Source: Streptomyces sp. ACA25 (GTDB lineage: Bacteria > Actinomycetota > Actinomycetes > Streptomycetales > Streptomycetaceae). From it: a DNA stretch of 64,000 bases. The notes under the pieces are model-generated. The model ran no database searches. It was not told where the DNA came from and worked only from the letters and a program-made list of their open reading frames with translations. Each line of letters opens with the position of its first letter. The stretch's first letter is position 1. Positions 17,424 through 25,697 of the stretch are shown here, one piece after another. The stretch lies in NCBI RefSeq assembly GCF_028200735.1, contig NZ_JAQKPV010000004.1, positions 310,001-374,000 on the forward strand, read 5' to 3'. The translations under genes were made by a program, and so were the position numbers.

Positions 17424-17850
17424 CGGCCGGTGCCGCCAGCGCGTCCAGGGCGCCTCTCAGCTGCGTGCTCGACGTGTGCACGGTGTACGGGAAGTAGACG
17501 ATCTCGACGCCGACCGTCGCGAAGTCACGCTCGAGCTTGTCGCCCTTCGGCGTGCCACGCCAGTCGTCACCCTTGAAGAGCCGGTCGAACCGCACCTGTT
17601 GCCAGGTCTCCAGCTTGTCCGGCACCGTTTCCACGAAGGCCGCGTCCACGAAGCGGATGCTCCGCACGATCTCCAGCCGCTCCACCAGCGGGACAACCGG
17701 AGGCTTTCCCTTGGCCAGGACCGCCATCTCGTCCGAGACCACGCCCGCGACCAGGTAGTCGCAACGGCTCTTCGCGTGCCGGAGAATGTTCAGGTGCCCG
17801 ATGTGAAAGAGGTCGTAGACCCCTGGTGCGTAACCCACCGTGTGCCGCAT
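17401..17850 (-). CDS. Cytidylyltransferase of the glycerol-3-phosphate / TagD type
   Basis: A protein of 149 residues, close to the 130-150 usual for TagD. The nucleotide-binding HIGH motif is at residues 16-19 within VYDLFHIGHLN. KGDDWRG near residue 94 takes the place of the substrate loop, and HTSSTQLR near residue 125 matches the RTxGISTT box in position but not fully in sequence. It probably makes a CDP-activated polyol or glycerol phosphate for the adjacent CDP-alcohol transferase. The exact substrate is uncertain because the last motif is degenerate. Confidence 0.87.
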   Translation of the reverse strand: MRHTVGYAPGVYDLFHIGHLNILRHAKSRCDYLVAGVVSDEMAVLAKGKPPVVPLVERLEIVRSIRFVDAAFVETVPDKLETWQQVRFDRLFKGDDWRGTPKGDKLERDFATVGVEIVYFPYTVHTSSTQLRGALDALAAPAVTRGAEA

Positions 17851-17894
17851 ACGCAGTGACCCCCCGGTCAGCTCTCCGGCGTTCCGCCCCCGCG

Positions 17895-17949
17895 CGATAG
17901 CCGGCTCGTCCCGACGATAGCGTCAACCCGCCCTGTCGCAACGGCTATC
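17895..17949. promoter_or_regulatory. Repeated CGATAGC motifs in the divergent exopolysaccharide promoter region
   Basis: CGATAGC occurs at 17895-17901 and again at 17915-17921, 20 bases apart, and the inverted core GCTATC is at 17944-17949. The direct copies are two helical turns apart. The first lies at a possible -10 and the second beside a TTGACG -35 of a leftward promoter for the cytidylyltransferase gene. The inverted copy abuts the -35 of the rightward promoter. This could be an operator read by one regulator on both genes. Confidence 0.4.
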
Positions 17950-17979
17950 TGACACACCGTACGGTTCTGCGGATAGGCT
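17950..17979 (+). promoter_or_regulatory. Probable promoter for the wzz-wzx glycosyltransferase operon
   Basis: TGACAC at 17950-17955 and TAGGCT at 17974-17979, spaced by 18 bases. Both match the Streptomyces housekeeping-type promoter. It leaves a leader of about 44 bases with GGAGGAG before the GTG at 18030. Confidence 0.5.
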
Positions 17980-18029
17980 GTGCACCACATGCGGCCGGGG
18001 GGCGGCTCTGCCGGGGGAGGAGATGAACG

Positions 18030-19304
18030 GTGCGCGACAAGCCTGCGGAGATACGCGAGCGGCTGCTTCTGGTGTCGACCAACTATGCCCCGGAAATGGC
18101 CGGAATCGGCCCCTACGCCACCCAGGTCGCCGAACACTGGGCAGCGGAACGGCACGCAGAGGTCCATGTGCTGGCCGGGATGCCCCATTACCCCGCCTGG
18201 CGCACCGACCCCGCCTACCGCGGTGTGTGGCGCACCCTGGACCGGCGCGCGGGAGTCCTCGTCCACAGAAGACGCCACTCCGTACCGGTCCGCCAGACCG
18301 CAGCACGCCGTGCCCTCTACGAGGCGTCGATCCTGGCGCACGGCTGGCTGTCCCCGCCCAGGATGGGCCGCCCCGACGCGGTGGTCGCCCAGATGCCCAG
18401 CCTGGCCGGAGGGTTACTCGCCGCCCGCTTCGCCCGGCGGCACGGAGCCCCCTTCGTCCCGGTCGTCCAGGACCTGATGGGTGCCGCCGCCGTGCAGAGC
18501 GGGATCGACGGCGGAGGCCGCGCCGCCGCGGCCGCCACCGCAGTGGAACGACAGGTCCTGCGCTCCGCCACCCTGGTCGGCATCATCCACGAGTCCTTCC
18601 GCGACCGGGTCCGGGACCTGGGCGTCCACGCCGACCGCATCCGGCTCGTCCCCAACTGGTCCCATGTCTCCCGGCCCACCGCCACCCGCGCACAGACCCG
18701 TGCCCGCCTCGGCTGGGCCCCCGGCGAGACCGTCCTGCTGCACTCCGGGAACATGGGCCTCAAGCAGGGCCTGGAGGTCCTGGTCGAGACCGCCCGTACG
18801 ACGCCGGCCCTGCGCGTCGTGCTCATGGGGGACGGCAGCCGCCGGGAACACCTCCGGCAACTCGCGGCCGGCGTGCCCAACATCGACTTCCTGCCGCCCT
18901 GCGACGCCGATGACTTCCCCGACACCCTCGCCGCCGCCGACGCTCTCGTCGTCACCCAGCTGGCGTCGGTACTCGACATGAGCGTGCCCTCCAAGCTCAC
19001 CTCGTACTTCATGGCCGCCCGCCCGGTGATCGGCTCGGTCGCCGACAGCGGCGGCACCGCCGAGGAGATCCGCCGCTCCGACGCCGGCTGGCTCGTGCCC
19101 CCGGAGAACCCCGCCGCCCTGGCAGCCGCGGCCGCCGAACTGGCCGCCGACCCGGCCGCCGCCGACACCATCGGCGCCCGCGGCTACGACTACGCCCGCA
19201 CTCACCTCAGCCAGTCCGCCGGCCTGCGCCGGATCTCCGCCCTGCTCGACGAAGCGCTGGCCGCCCACCAGCCCCGCACCACCCCGGGAGGGACCGCTTC
19301 ATGA
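18030..19304 (+). CDS. Glycosyltransferase family 4 (WcaI-like), carries a TTA codon
   Basis: A protein of 424 residues with a GT-B fold. The N-terminal acceptor half begins LLVSTNYAPEMAGIGPY, as in WcaI-type colanic-acid glycosyltransferases. The C-terminal donor-binding half includes LLHSGNMG, LMGDGS and VPSKLTSYFMAARPVIG. It should add a sugar to the lipid-linked repeat unit on the cytoplasmic face. GTG follows GGAGGAG. Leu129 is encoded by TTA, the codon read only by the bldA tRNA. It is the first gene of an operon with the Wzz/Wzc-like and flippase genes, coupled by an ATGA overlap. Confidence 0.9.
   Translation: MRDKPAEIRERLLLVSTNYAPEMAGIGPYATQVAEHWAAERHAEVHVLAGMPHYPAWRTDPAYRGVWRTLDRRAGVLVHRRRHSVPVRQTAARRALYEASILAHGWLSPPRMGRPDAVVAQMPSLAGGLLAARFARRHGAPFVPVVQDLMGAAAVQSGIDGGGRAAAAATAVERQVLRSATLVGIIHESFRDRVRDLGVHADRIRLVPNWSHVSRPTATRAQTRARLGWAPGETVLLHSGNMGLKQGLEVLVETARTTPALRVVLMGDGSRREHLRQLAAGVPNIDFLPPCDADDFPDTLAAADALVVTQLASVLDMSVPSKLTSYFMAARPVIGSVADSGGTAEEIRRSDAGWLVPPENPAALAAAAAELAADPAAADTIGARGYDYARTHLSQSAGLRRISALLDEALAAHQPRTTPGGTAS
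18414..18416 (+). other. In-frame TTA (bldA-dependent) leucine codon
   Basis: Codon 129 of the GT4 gene. In Streptomyces TTA is read efficiently only when the developmentally regulated bldA tRNA is abundant. Confidence 0.9.
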
Positions 19305-21052
19305 AGGACGGCACGCCTCGGGAGGAGCACCGCGGCGCCCCCGGCCACGACGAACCCGACCTGCTGCGCGAACAGTTCCGGCAGCTGCTGCGCTACCGGC
19401 TGCTCCTCGCCGCCGGGGTGCTCCTCGGACTCCTCGGAGGCGGATACCTCGGGCTCTCCGCCGGGAGCACCTACATCGCCAGCAGCGAGGTCAAGGTACG
19501 GGAACCCACCTCGGACCCTTTCACGGGCCGCGTCCTGGACCGGGTGGCCATGGGGTCCGAACGCCGCACAGCGGTCAGCGACCTCGTCGCCGGACGGGCA
19601 GCGGACGCAGTCGGCATTCCGGCCGCCCGGGCCGGGGGCCTCAAACGCGACCTGCAGGTCAGCAACCCGCCCAACACCGAGGTCCTGCGCTTCTCCTACA
19701 CCGCCGACGCCCCGGAGACCGCCGCCCGGTACGCCAACGCCTTCGTCTCCGCCTACCTGGAAGTCCGCCAGGAAGCCGCCGACGACACCGTCGAGCGGAT
19801 GGCGGAAGCCCTCAGGACCCAGCGCGAGCCGCTCGAGGAACGCAGTGCGGAACTGGAAGCGGAGATAGCCGAGGCGCCGGAGGGGACCGCCGCCCACCAG
19901 CAGGCCACCGCCCGTCAGACCCTCCTGCTCGGGCAGATCGGGGAAATCAACGCCGCGATCAGCTCCGTGACCTCCCTCGACACCACCGGCGGCGTCGTCA
20001 TCACGGTGGCCACCGCCCCCGAAAGCCCTTCCGGCCCCGGACTCGGCCTGCTCCTCGGCCTCGGCGGCGCCGTCGGCGCCGGACTCGGCCTGCTGGCAGC
20101 CTGGCTGCGGCTCGTCTTCGACCCCCGGGTGCGTTCCGCAGGTGACGTCAGCCGCGCCCTGCGTGCCCCGGTCCTCGGAGAGCTCCCCCGGGCCTCCCGC
20201 GAGGACCCGGACCAGCTCCTCGCCGAAGGAAGACTCGCCGAGGAATACCGCTCGGTGGCGTTCCGCCTCGCCTACGACGAGACCTTCGCGCAGCGCCGGC
20301 GCCTGCTCGTCGTCGCCCCCCGAGGCAGCATCGAGACCCCGCTGGCCGCCTCCGTGAACCTGGCCGCGGCGTTCGCCGAGATGGGCATGGACCCGCTCCT
20401 GATCGAGGCCGACCTGCGCACCCCCACCCTCACCGACCAGCTGCGCCACGCCGACGGCGTACGCCCCGGATGGGCCGGCGCCTCCGGCCGCGGCGAGAGC
20501 GGCTGGCCGGCCGGGGTCCGGGTGCCCATCGACGCCGGCGAGTCCGGCATCTTCGACCTGGTGCCCGGACGCCGGGTCCGCAACGTGCCACGGGCCCTGA
20601 CCTCCGCGGCAGCCAGCCGGCTCATCACCCACGCCGACGACAAAGGCGCGGTCGTCGTCGTGCTGGCCCCCGCGGTGCTCTCCTACGCCGACGCCATAGC
20701 ACTGATCGACCGGGTGGACGGTGTGGTGGTCGTCTGCGACCCGAGGGACGTCCGCCGCGACGACCTGGCCCGCGTACGGGAGCTCGTGGTGGGCGCCGGC
20801 GGCCTGCTGCTCGGAGCGGTGCTGCACTCCTGGGGCGCCGGCAGCGACCGGCGGGCCGACGCCGACGCCCCGTCCCGCGCTCGCACCCCGCTCCGGCCGG
20901 GCAGCACCGCAGGCGGCACCGGAACCGCCGGCACTGCCCGCCGTGTCAGTCCGGAGGGCCGGGCGGGCAGCACCCGCGACATCAGCTCCGAGACCATGGG
21001 GCTGCGCATCCTCGACCCGTCCGAACTCGAAGAACGCAACCCGCGGAAGTGA
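19301..21052 (+). CDS. Wzz/Wzc-like polysaccharide chain-length protein with degenerate kinase domain
   Basis: A protein of 583 residues. Residues about 30-250 form a Wzz domain bounded by two membrane helices (about 33-52 and 243-268) with a coiled coil at 150-215. Residues about 290-500 have the MinD/BY-kinase fold, but the P-loop region reads APRGSIETPLAAS and has no GK[ST]. The Walker A-prime reads LLIEADLRTP, the Walker B strand VVVLAP lacks its Asp, and no C-terminal tyrosine cluster exists. It is therefore a chain-length or scaffold protein unlikely to act as a tyrosine kinase. ATGA overlap with the gene before it, GTGA with the flippase. Confidence 0.87.
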   Translation: MKDGTPREEHRGAPGHDEPDLLREQFRQLLRYRLLLAAGVLLGLLGGGYLGLSAGSTYIASSEVKVREPTSDPFTGRVLDRVAMGSERRTAVSDLVAGRAADAVGIPAARAGGLKRDLQVSNPPNTEVLRFSYTADAPETAARYANAFVSAYLEVRQEAADDTVERMAEALRTQREPLEERSAELEAEIAEAPEGTAAHQQATARQTLLLGQIGEINAAISSVTSLDTTGGVVITVATAPESPSGPGLGLLLGLGGAVGAGLGLLAAWLRLVFDPRVRSAGDVSRALRAPVLGELPRASREDPDQLLAEGRLAEEYRSVAFRLAYDETFAQRRRLLVVAPRGSIETPLAASVNLAAAFAEMGMDPLLIEADLRTPTLTDQLRHADGVRPGWAGASGRGESGWPAGVRVPIDAGESGIFDLVPGRRVRNVPRALTSAAASRLITHADDKGAVVVVLAPAVLSYADAIALIDRVDGVVVVCDPRDVRRDDLARVRELVVGAGGLLLGAVLHSWGAGSDRRADADAPSRARTPLRPGSTAGGTGTAGTARRVSPEGRAGSTRDISSETMGLRILDPSELEERNPRK

Positions 21053-22347
21053 CCCGGGACCAGCCTGACGCGCAGGAACCCGACACCGCACCGCCCCCGG
21101 CCGCACCACCGGTGCGGCCGCACCGGGGAACGAAAGCGGTGATGGCCGCCTCGGTGGCCGACCAGGGCGTCGCGGCACTCACCAACATCCTCGTCGTGGT
21201 GTTCGTCGCCCGGCAGTCCACCGCAGCCGGTTTCGCGTCCTTCGCCGTTGTCTACACCGTCTTCGCCGTGCTGCTCGGGGCCTCCACCGCCTACGTCGGG
21301 CAGGCCCTGGTGCTGCGCCGCGGACCGGCCCCCGAAGTGAGCCGGCACTGCCGCAGCTCCGCGGTCTTCACCCTGACCGCCTCCACCTGCCTCGGCGCGG
21401 TGCTCGCGGCCGGCGGCCTCCTGATCCCCGGCGAACTCGCCACCGGGCTGGGTGCCCTGGGACTGGTACTGCCGCTGGTCCTCACCCAGGACGCACTGCG
21501 CTACGCGTTCTCCGTCCTCGGGCTGCCGCACCACGCACTCGCCGCCGACGCGCTGCGGCTGGCCGCGGTCGTCCCGGTACTCGCCGCGCAGCCCTACGGC
21601 ACCGGCCCGGCGCGCATGGTGCTGCTGTGGGGGCTCTCGGCCCTCCCCGCCCTCCTCCTCGGCACGCTCCTGCTGCTCCGCGCCACCCGGGGCGCCGGGC
21701 CGCTCGCCGTCCGGTCCCTGGTGCGCCGGGACCACCTCGGGCGGCGCTTCGTCGTGGAGTTCGGCTTCGGCAACGCCGGCACACAACTCGCCATCATCGG
21801 CCTCGGGCTGTTCGCCAGCCCACTGGCCGTGGGGGCGCTGCGCGGCGCCACCACACTCTTCGGGCCGATGAACGTACTCTTCAACGCGGTCACCGGATTC
21901 GGGCCCCCGCTGCTCAACCGGCTGACCGACGCCCGCCGCAAAGCCCGCGCGGCGGCCCTGGCAGGCACCGTCCTGGCCGCCGTCGCCGCCGTCTGGGCAA
22001 CCGTCCTGGCCCTCCTCCCCGCCACCGCCGGACGCCAACTCCTCGGCGAGACCTGGGACTCGGCCGCCGCCCTGCTGCCCGCCACCGGCAGCCAGTACGC
22101 CGCCATGGCGCTGGGCACCTGCGGCCTCCTCACCCTGCGCGTGCTGCGCCCCCGCACCACGCTGTCCCTGCAGATCGCGTTCTCCCTGTTCTCCGTCGCC
22201 TGCCTGCTGGGCGGCTACGCCCTCGGCGGGGTCCTCGGTGCGGCCTGGGGCCTGTGCCTCGGCTCGGCAACCAAGGCCGCCGCCACCTGGCTCCGCACCC
22301 GTGCCATCCTCCGCGAACCGGACGGCATCGACGACCGGGCCCGGTGA
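21049..22347 (+). CDS. Wzx-type lipid-linked oligosaccharide flippase (MATE/MOP superfamily)
   Basis: A protein of 432 residues with about 12 to 14 predicted membrane helices and few charged residues between them. A Pro-rich cytoplasmic N-terminus of about 30 residues precedes helix 1, which starts near MAASVADQGVAAL. It is predicted to flip undecaprenyl-linked repeat units across the membrane for the polymerase encoded at 24051. GTG at 21049 overlaps the upstream stop as GTGA; its ribosome site is weak, and an ATG at 21142 is the alternative. A hairpin follows the stop. Confidence 0.84.
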   Translation: MTRDQPDAQEPDTAPPPAAPPVRPHRGTKAVMAASVADQGVAALTNILVVVFVARQSTAAGFASFAVVYTVFAVLLGASTAYVGQALVLRRGPAPEVSRHCRSSAVFTLTASTCLGAVLAAGGLLIPGELATGLGALGLVLPLVLTQDALRYAFSVLGLPHHALAADALRLAAVVPVLAAQPYGTGPARMVLLWGLSALPALLLGTLLLLRATRGAGPLAVRSLVRRDHLGRRFVVEFGFGNAGTQLAIIGLGLFASPLAVGALRGATTLFGPMNVLFNAVTGFGPPLLNRLTDARRKARAAALAGTVLAAVAAVWATVLALLPATAGRQLLGETWDSAAALLPATGSQYAAMALGTCGLLTLRVLRPRTTLSLQIAFSLFSVACLLGGYALGGVLGAAWGLCLGSATKAAATWLRTRAILREPDGIDDRAR

Positions 22348-22350
22348 CGA

Positions 22351-22373
22351 ACGCCCTGTCGTGCCCAGGGCGT
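22351..22373 (+). terminator. Hairpin after the flippase gene
   Basis: ACGCCCTG and CAGGGCGT form an eight-pair stem around a seven-base loop, three bases after the flippase stop. It also marks the point beyond which the decayed leftward gene can no longer be followed. Confidence 0.6.
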
Positions 22374-22379
22374 GTGGCA

Positions 22380-23414
22380 GGGTCTGGGTGCGTTCAGCCG
22401 GGAGCTGAATGGGGCCGTCGGGGAGTTGTTCGGAGCCTTCGCATTTGAGCATGTCCTGTGCGATGAACCGGAGGAGGTCTGCGCCGGCGCTCAGGATTGG
22501 GCTGTCCTGAGGGGTTTCGTCTTCAGTCCAGGGTTGTGAGGTGCCGAATTCATCTCGTCGCTGGAGCTGTGGGACGCCAGCCCCAGCAGGTGCCCCACGT
22601 GCTCCTGGGTGGCGGCGACGAGTTCGTGGCGCTCGTCGCCGATCGCCCCGACGGACGAGGTGGTGAGCCAGAATGCCGCCACGCCTTCGGCGCCCATGCC
22701 GAGCCGCCACCCGCTCGGCGAACGCCGGATCCTGTGCGTACTTCTCCGCCAGCTTGTTGAACTCTCTGAGCTCGTCGTCGGAGAGGGCCGGCCGCTCACT
22801 GAGCTCGAGCAGACGCCCGCTGTCGGCGTGTGCCTGTTCTGCTGCGTGCAGACCGCTGTACTCCACGCCGGTGAAGCTGTGCGGGTCGTGTCCCACCGCG
22901 TCCCGGAGAGCCGTCCCCAATAAGTGGTCGGTCTCCGCTGCTTCCGCGAGGACCTGTTCCACCCGCTCCTTCATTGCCGTGATCCGGGCCTGGCCGTCGT
23001 AATTGCTGTCCGGGTTCATCTCCAGCTCTTTGATCGCCTTCGGCGTCAGCGCTATCCACCCGCCCGCGCTGATGCGCAGGTCCCAGGAGGTGTTGTATCT
23101 CGTCGACGATCCGTTCCAGCCGGTCCTGATGCGTCCTGAACCGTTCGTGGCCGTCCCGCAGCACGTGGTAGACGGTCCGGGGTCCGGGCGGCGCGGGCCA
23201 CCTGCTCTGCCTGGTCCAGCACGAACGGGACCGTCACCGTCGCGTTCAGCCCTTCCCAGGTGGTCCTGCGGGCCTTGTCAGCCATGCCACCGGGGTCCTG
23301 CGCGATCTCCTCGGCCTGGTCCAGGCGCACCGACTTGGCCAGCCACTCGGTCGCGGCCTGCGACAGCGCGCCCACCCGCAGGTCGGTCAGAGCGCGGAAG
23401 GAGATACCGCTCAC
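22380..23414 (-). pseudogene. Decayed type VII secretion effector-like gene (DUF6571-like), four frameshifts
   Basis: Coding-like sequence can be followed leftward from a GTG at 23414 only by changing frame four times. VSGISFRALTDLRVGALSQ opens frame one. VYHVLRDGHERFRTHQDRL continues in frame two. SWDLRISAGGWIALTPKAI and PALSDDELREFNKLAEKYA lie in frame three. MGAEGVAAFWLTTSS and HVGHLLGLASHSSS lie in frame four. PWTEDETP and DLLRFIAQDMLK return to frame three. The order resembles Streptomyces proteins with a WXG100-like helical N-terminus and a DUF6571-like region (my recollection of the family, not a search). No natural stop is reached before the flippase gene, so the 3' end is also lost. 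Breakpoints lie near 23185, 23105, 22695 and 22545. Confidence 0.7.
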
Positions 23415-23866
23415 TGCGGACCGTCCTGCGCGAAGCGTGCGAGGGGAGAGGCGGGCTGCTCGGATCCGCTGTTCCGCATATCCAGGGCGATCCATTCCTC
23501 GTTCGCCCGGTGGCTCTCCACCGAGTAGTTGAGGTGGTTGGATATCTTTCCGGAGGACTGCTCCAGGGTGGCCAGCTGGGCGGGCCACATTTCCCGGAGC
23601 GTGTGGAGAGCGCGGCCGGTGTCGAAGATGTCCTTGCGGAAGTGGATTGCGGCCAGGTGGGTCTCGCTGTCGTCCCCGCGAACGTGCGTGTCGAGAATTC
23701 CGTGGATCGTGAACGCGTCGCCACCGATGGGGCCGACCTCGTCCGAGCGGATCAGCAGACCCTCCGATACGCTACCGCCGTCGTGCATCTGGCTGTTCAG
23801 ACTCGTGCGGGCCCGGTCCTGTGCTCCGGCCGACAGTGCTTCCGCCCAGAACGGTGAATGCGCCAT
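23411..23866 (-). CDS. Unrecognised 151-residue protein, partner of the decayed effector gene
   Basis: I do not recognise a named domain. The protein is soluble, mostly helical by appearance, and lacks a signal peptide. It contains WPAQLATLEQSSGKISNHLNY, a Trp-bearing helix reminiscent of WXG-type or ESX-associated proteins, but the canonical WXG turn is not visible. ATG at 23866 follows GGGGGAG. Its TGA overlaps the GTG of the decayed downstream gene, so the two were once translationally coupled. This gene is still intact. Confidence 0.62.
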   Translation of the reverse strand: MAHSPFWAEALSAGAQDRARTSLNSQMHDGGSVSEGLLIRSDEVGPIGGDAFTIHGILDTHVRGDDSETHLAAIHFRKDIFDTGRALHTLREMWPAQLATLEQSSGKISNHLNYSVESHRANEEWIALDMRNSGSEQPASPLARFAQDGPQ

Positions 23867-24050
23867 CTGCTCCCCCTGTCCGGGCAACGGAGACTCCGCC
23901 GGGCCGCAGGCCGGCCCTCCCCCGAACGGCCGGGCTCCCCGCAGGCCTTCCCGCCGCGCAGCGCTCCCCAGTCCCCGTTCCCGCTGTGTCCGGAACGAGT
24001 GTGACGCAGAGGTCAGCGAGGGGCAACTCCCGGTGTCCGGGGGGCAGGTG

Positions 24051-25526
24051 TCAGCGGAGCTGGTGGGAGGGGCTCTCGCGGAAGGTGGTGATCAGCGCCA
24101 CACAGAGTGCGGCGATCGCGATGCGGCCGGTCGCCTGGAGCAGGGGGCCGCGCAGCAGGATGAAGCTGTATCCGGCGATGACCGGTACCACCACGGCAAG
24201 CACGTTCCCGGGTGCCGGATCGTCCACGGTGAGACGGACGTAGCGGCGGTCGACACGGGCCGCGAAATAGCCGAGGCCGAGGAAGCCTCCCGCCATGCCC
24301 AGGGGGCCGAAGTCCAGCCAGAGTTCGGCCCACAGCGGGGAGGAGAGGTTGGTGTTGGTCATGCCCATCCACTCACCCACCCGGACGCCGGAGTCCAGGG
24401 GTTTCTCCGGCCAGATCGCGCGGGGCACGAAGAACAGTACCGAGCCGCTGAGCTGCCGGCCGTAGGAGTGCCCGGCGCCGTCGTCGGCGTAGGTGAGGGT
24501 GTTGGCGAACATGCCGATCTGGTCGTAGTCCTTGATGACCAGCGGCTCCAGCGCGGAGCTTGCGTCCACCAGCCGGTGGCCGTCGTCGGCGTACCGGAAG
24601 CGGTCCGCGAAAGGGAAGAGCAGCAGCGCGATGACCACCCCGAGGGCGAGGGAGGACCGGTACATCACCGGGCTGCGCGGGAACATCGTGAAGAGCAGGG
24701 CGAACAGCACCGTGAGGAACCAGTAGCGGGGATTGGACACCGGGTTGTTGACCACGCAGTTGATGATCACCAGGCCCGCCCAGGGGAGCACCACCGACGG
24801 GCTGCGGCGGGCCTGGCGGGAGGTCACCAGCCAGCGGGTCAGGAAGAGAAGTGCGAGCAGCGCCGGCACCGTGCCGAAGCCCCGCATCATGGCGTTGCCG
24901 ACCTCACCGGTGACCTCGTCCAGTGGCGCGCCGGAGGCGATGTCCAGACCGTCGCTGATCTCCTCACGGCTGGTGAAGAAGAGTCCCAGACCGCCGAGCC
25001 GGACGATCAGCAGGCCGCTGCCCGCGTAGGCGACAGCCACCAGGACGTAGAGCCGGGTGCGGTGCACCCGGGCCGGTTCCCGGACCCGGCGGCGCAGCGC
25101 CGGACGGTGCCGGCTCAGCAGCACGCCGATGTCGAAGGCCACCATGCCGAGCAGGACCAGGGCGGTGGCGAGCACGGTGTCCGACCGCGGGCCGATCACC
25201 GGTGTCGGGTCGCGGCCGAGGACGCTCTGTGCCAGCGGGGCGATTCCCATGGCCAGGTAGCAGAAGAGCCAGAAGGTGCCCTGTACCAGCCGTCGCCGCC
25301 AGGACAGCACCATCGCGCACAGCCGGGTCCCGGCGTACATGGCGACGGTGAGCTGGAGGAGGAACGCCGTGTCGCGGACACCGTCACCCGGCTGGGCGGC
25401 CACGGCCAGCGGCAGGAGGGCCACGACGCCGAAAATGAGCGGCAGGGCGGTGGCCCGGGAGAGCGCGGTGCGCCGCACCCCCGGGGCTTCCTGCGGGTGC
25501 GTGCGGTCGTGCAGATCCACGGCCAA
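24051..25526 (-). CDS. Wzy-like O-antigen/exopolysaccharide polymerase
   Basis: An integral membrane protein of 491 residues with about 11 or 12 helices and one long extracellular loop around residues 300-390 (containing DGHRLVDASSALEPL and RAIWPEKPLDSG). This is the usual layout of oligosaccharide repeat-unit polymerases, which join lipid-linked units outside the membrane. The TTG at 25526 follows GGGGGTGGG; a GTG two codons later is the alternative. It completes the Wzx/Wzy set with the flippase at 21049 but lies on the opposite strand, separated by the decayed effector pair. Confidence 0.82.
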   Translation of the reverse strand: MAVDLHDRTHPQEAPGVRRTALSRATALPLIFGVVALLPLAVAAQPGDGVRDTAFLLQLTVAMYAGTRLCAMVLSWRRRLVQGTFWLFCYLAMGIAPLAQSVLGRDPTPVIGPRSDTVLATALVLLGMVAFDIGVLLSRHRPALRRRVREPARVHRTRLYVLVAVAYAGSGLLIVRLGGLGLFFTSREEISDGLDIASGAPLDEVTGEVGNAMMRGFGTVPALLALLFLTRWLVTSRQARRSPSVVLPWAGLVIINCVVNNPVSNPRYWFLTVLFALLFTMFPRSPVMYRSSLALGVVIALLLFPFADRFRYADDGHRLVDASSALEPLVIKDYDQIGMFANTLTYADDGAGHSYGRQLSGSVLFFVPRAIWPEKPLDSGVRVGEWMGMTNTNLSSPLWAELWLDFGPLGMAGGFLGLGYFAARVDRRYVRLTVDDPAPGNVLAVVVPVIAGYSFILLRGPLLQATGRIAIAALCVALITTFRESPSHQLR

Positions 25527-25697
25527 CGCTGCCCACCCCCGACCTGATGTGAGTCCCCGGACCGGAGTCTACTGGCCGCGCGGAGGGGTACGGGCGCTTG
25601 CGGTGTATACCGCGGATCGTCCGCCAACTAGCCTGCCTCTTAATAGTCTTGGGGGAGTTGATCCGGTGGGAGTCCACCGGTCGGGAGGGGACCCGCT

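Noticed and set aside
20683-22350. Continuation of the minus-strand frame of the decayed effector gene through the flippase and Wzz/Wzc genes
   Set aside because: Beyond about 22380 the translation becomes Gly/Arg/Gln-rich shadow sequence and the plus strand holds clear membrane and MinD-fold proteins.
22380-23866. Mobile-element insertion as the origin of the effector pair
   Set aside because: No transposase, integrase, terminal inverted repeats or target duplication could be seen at either edge.
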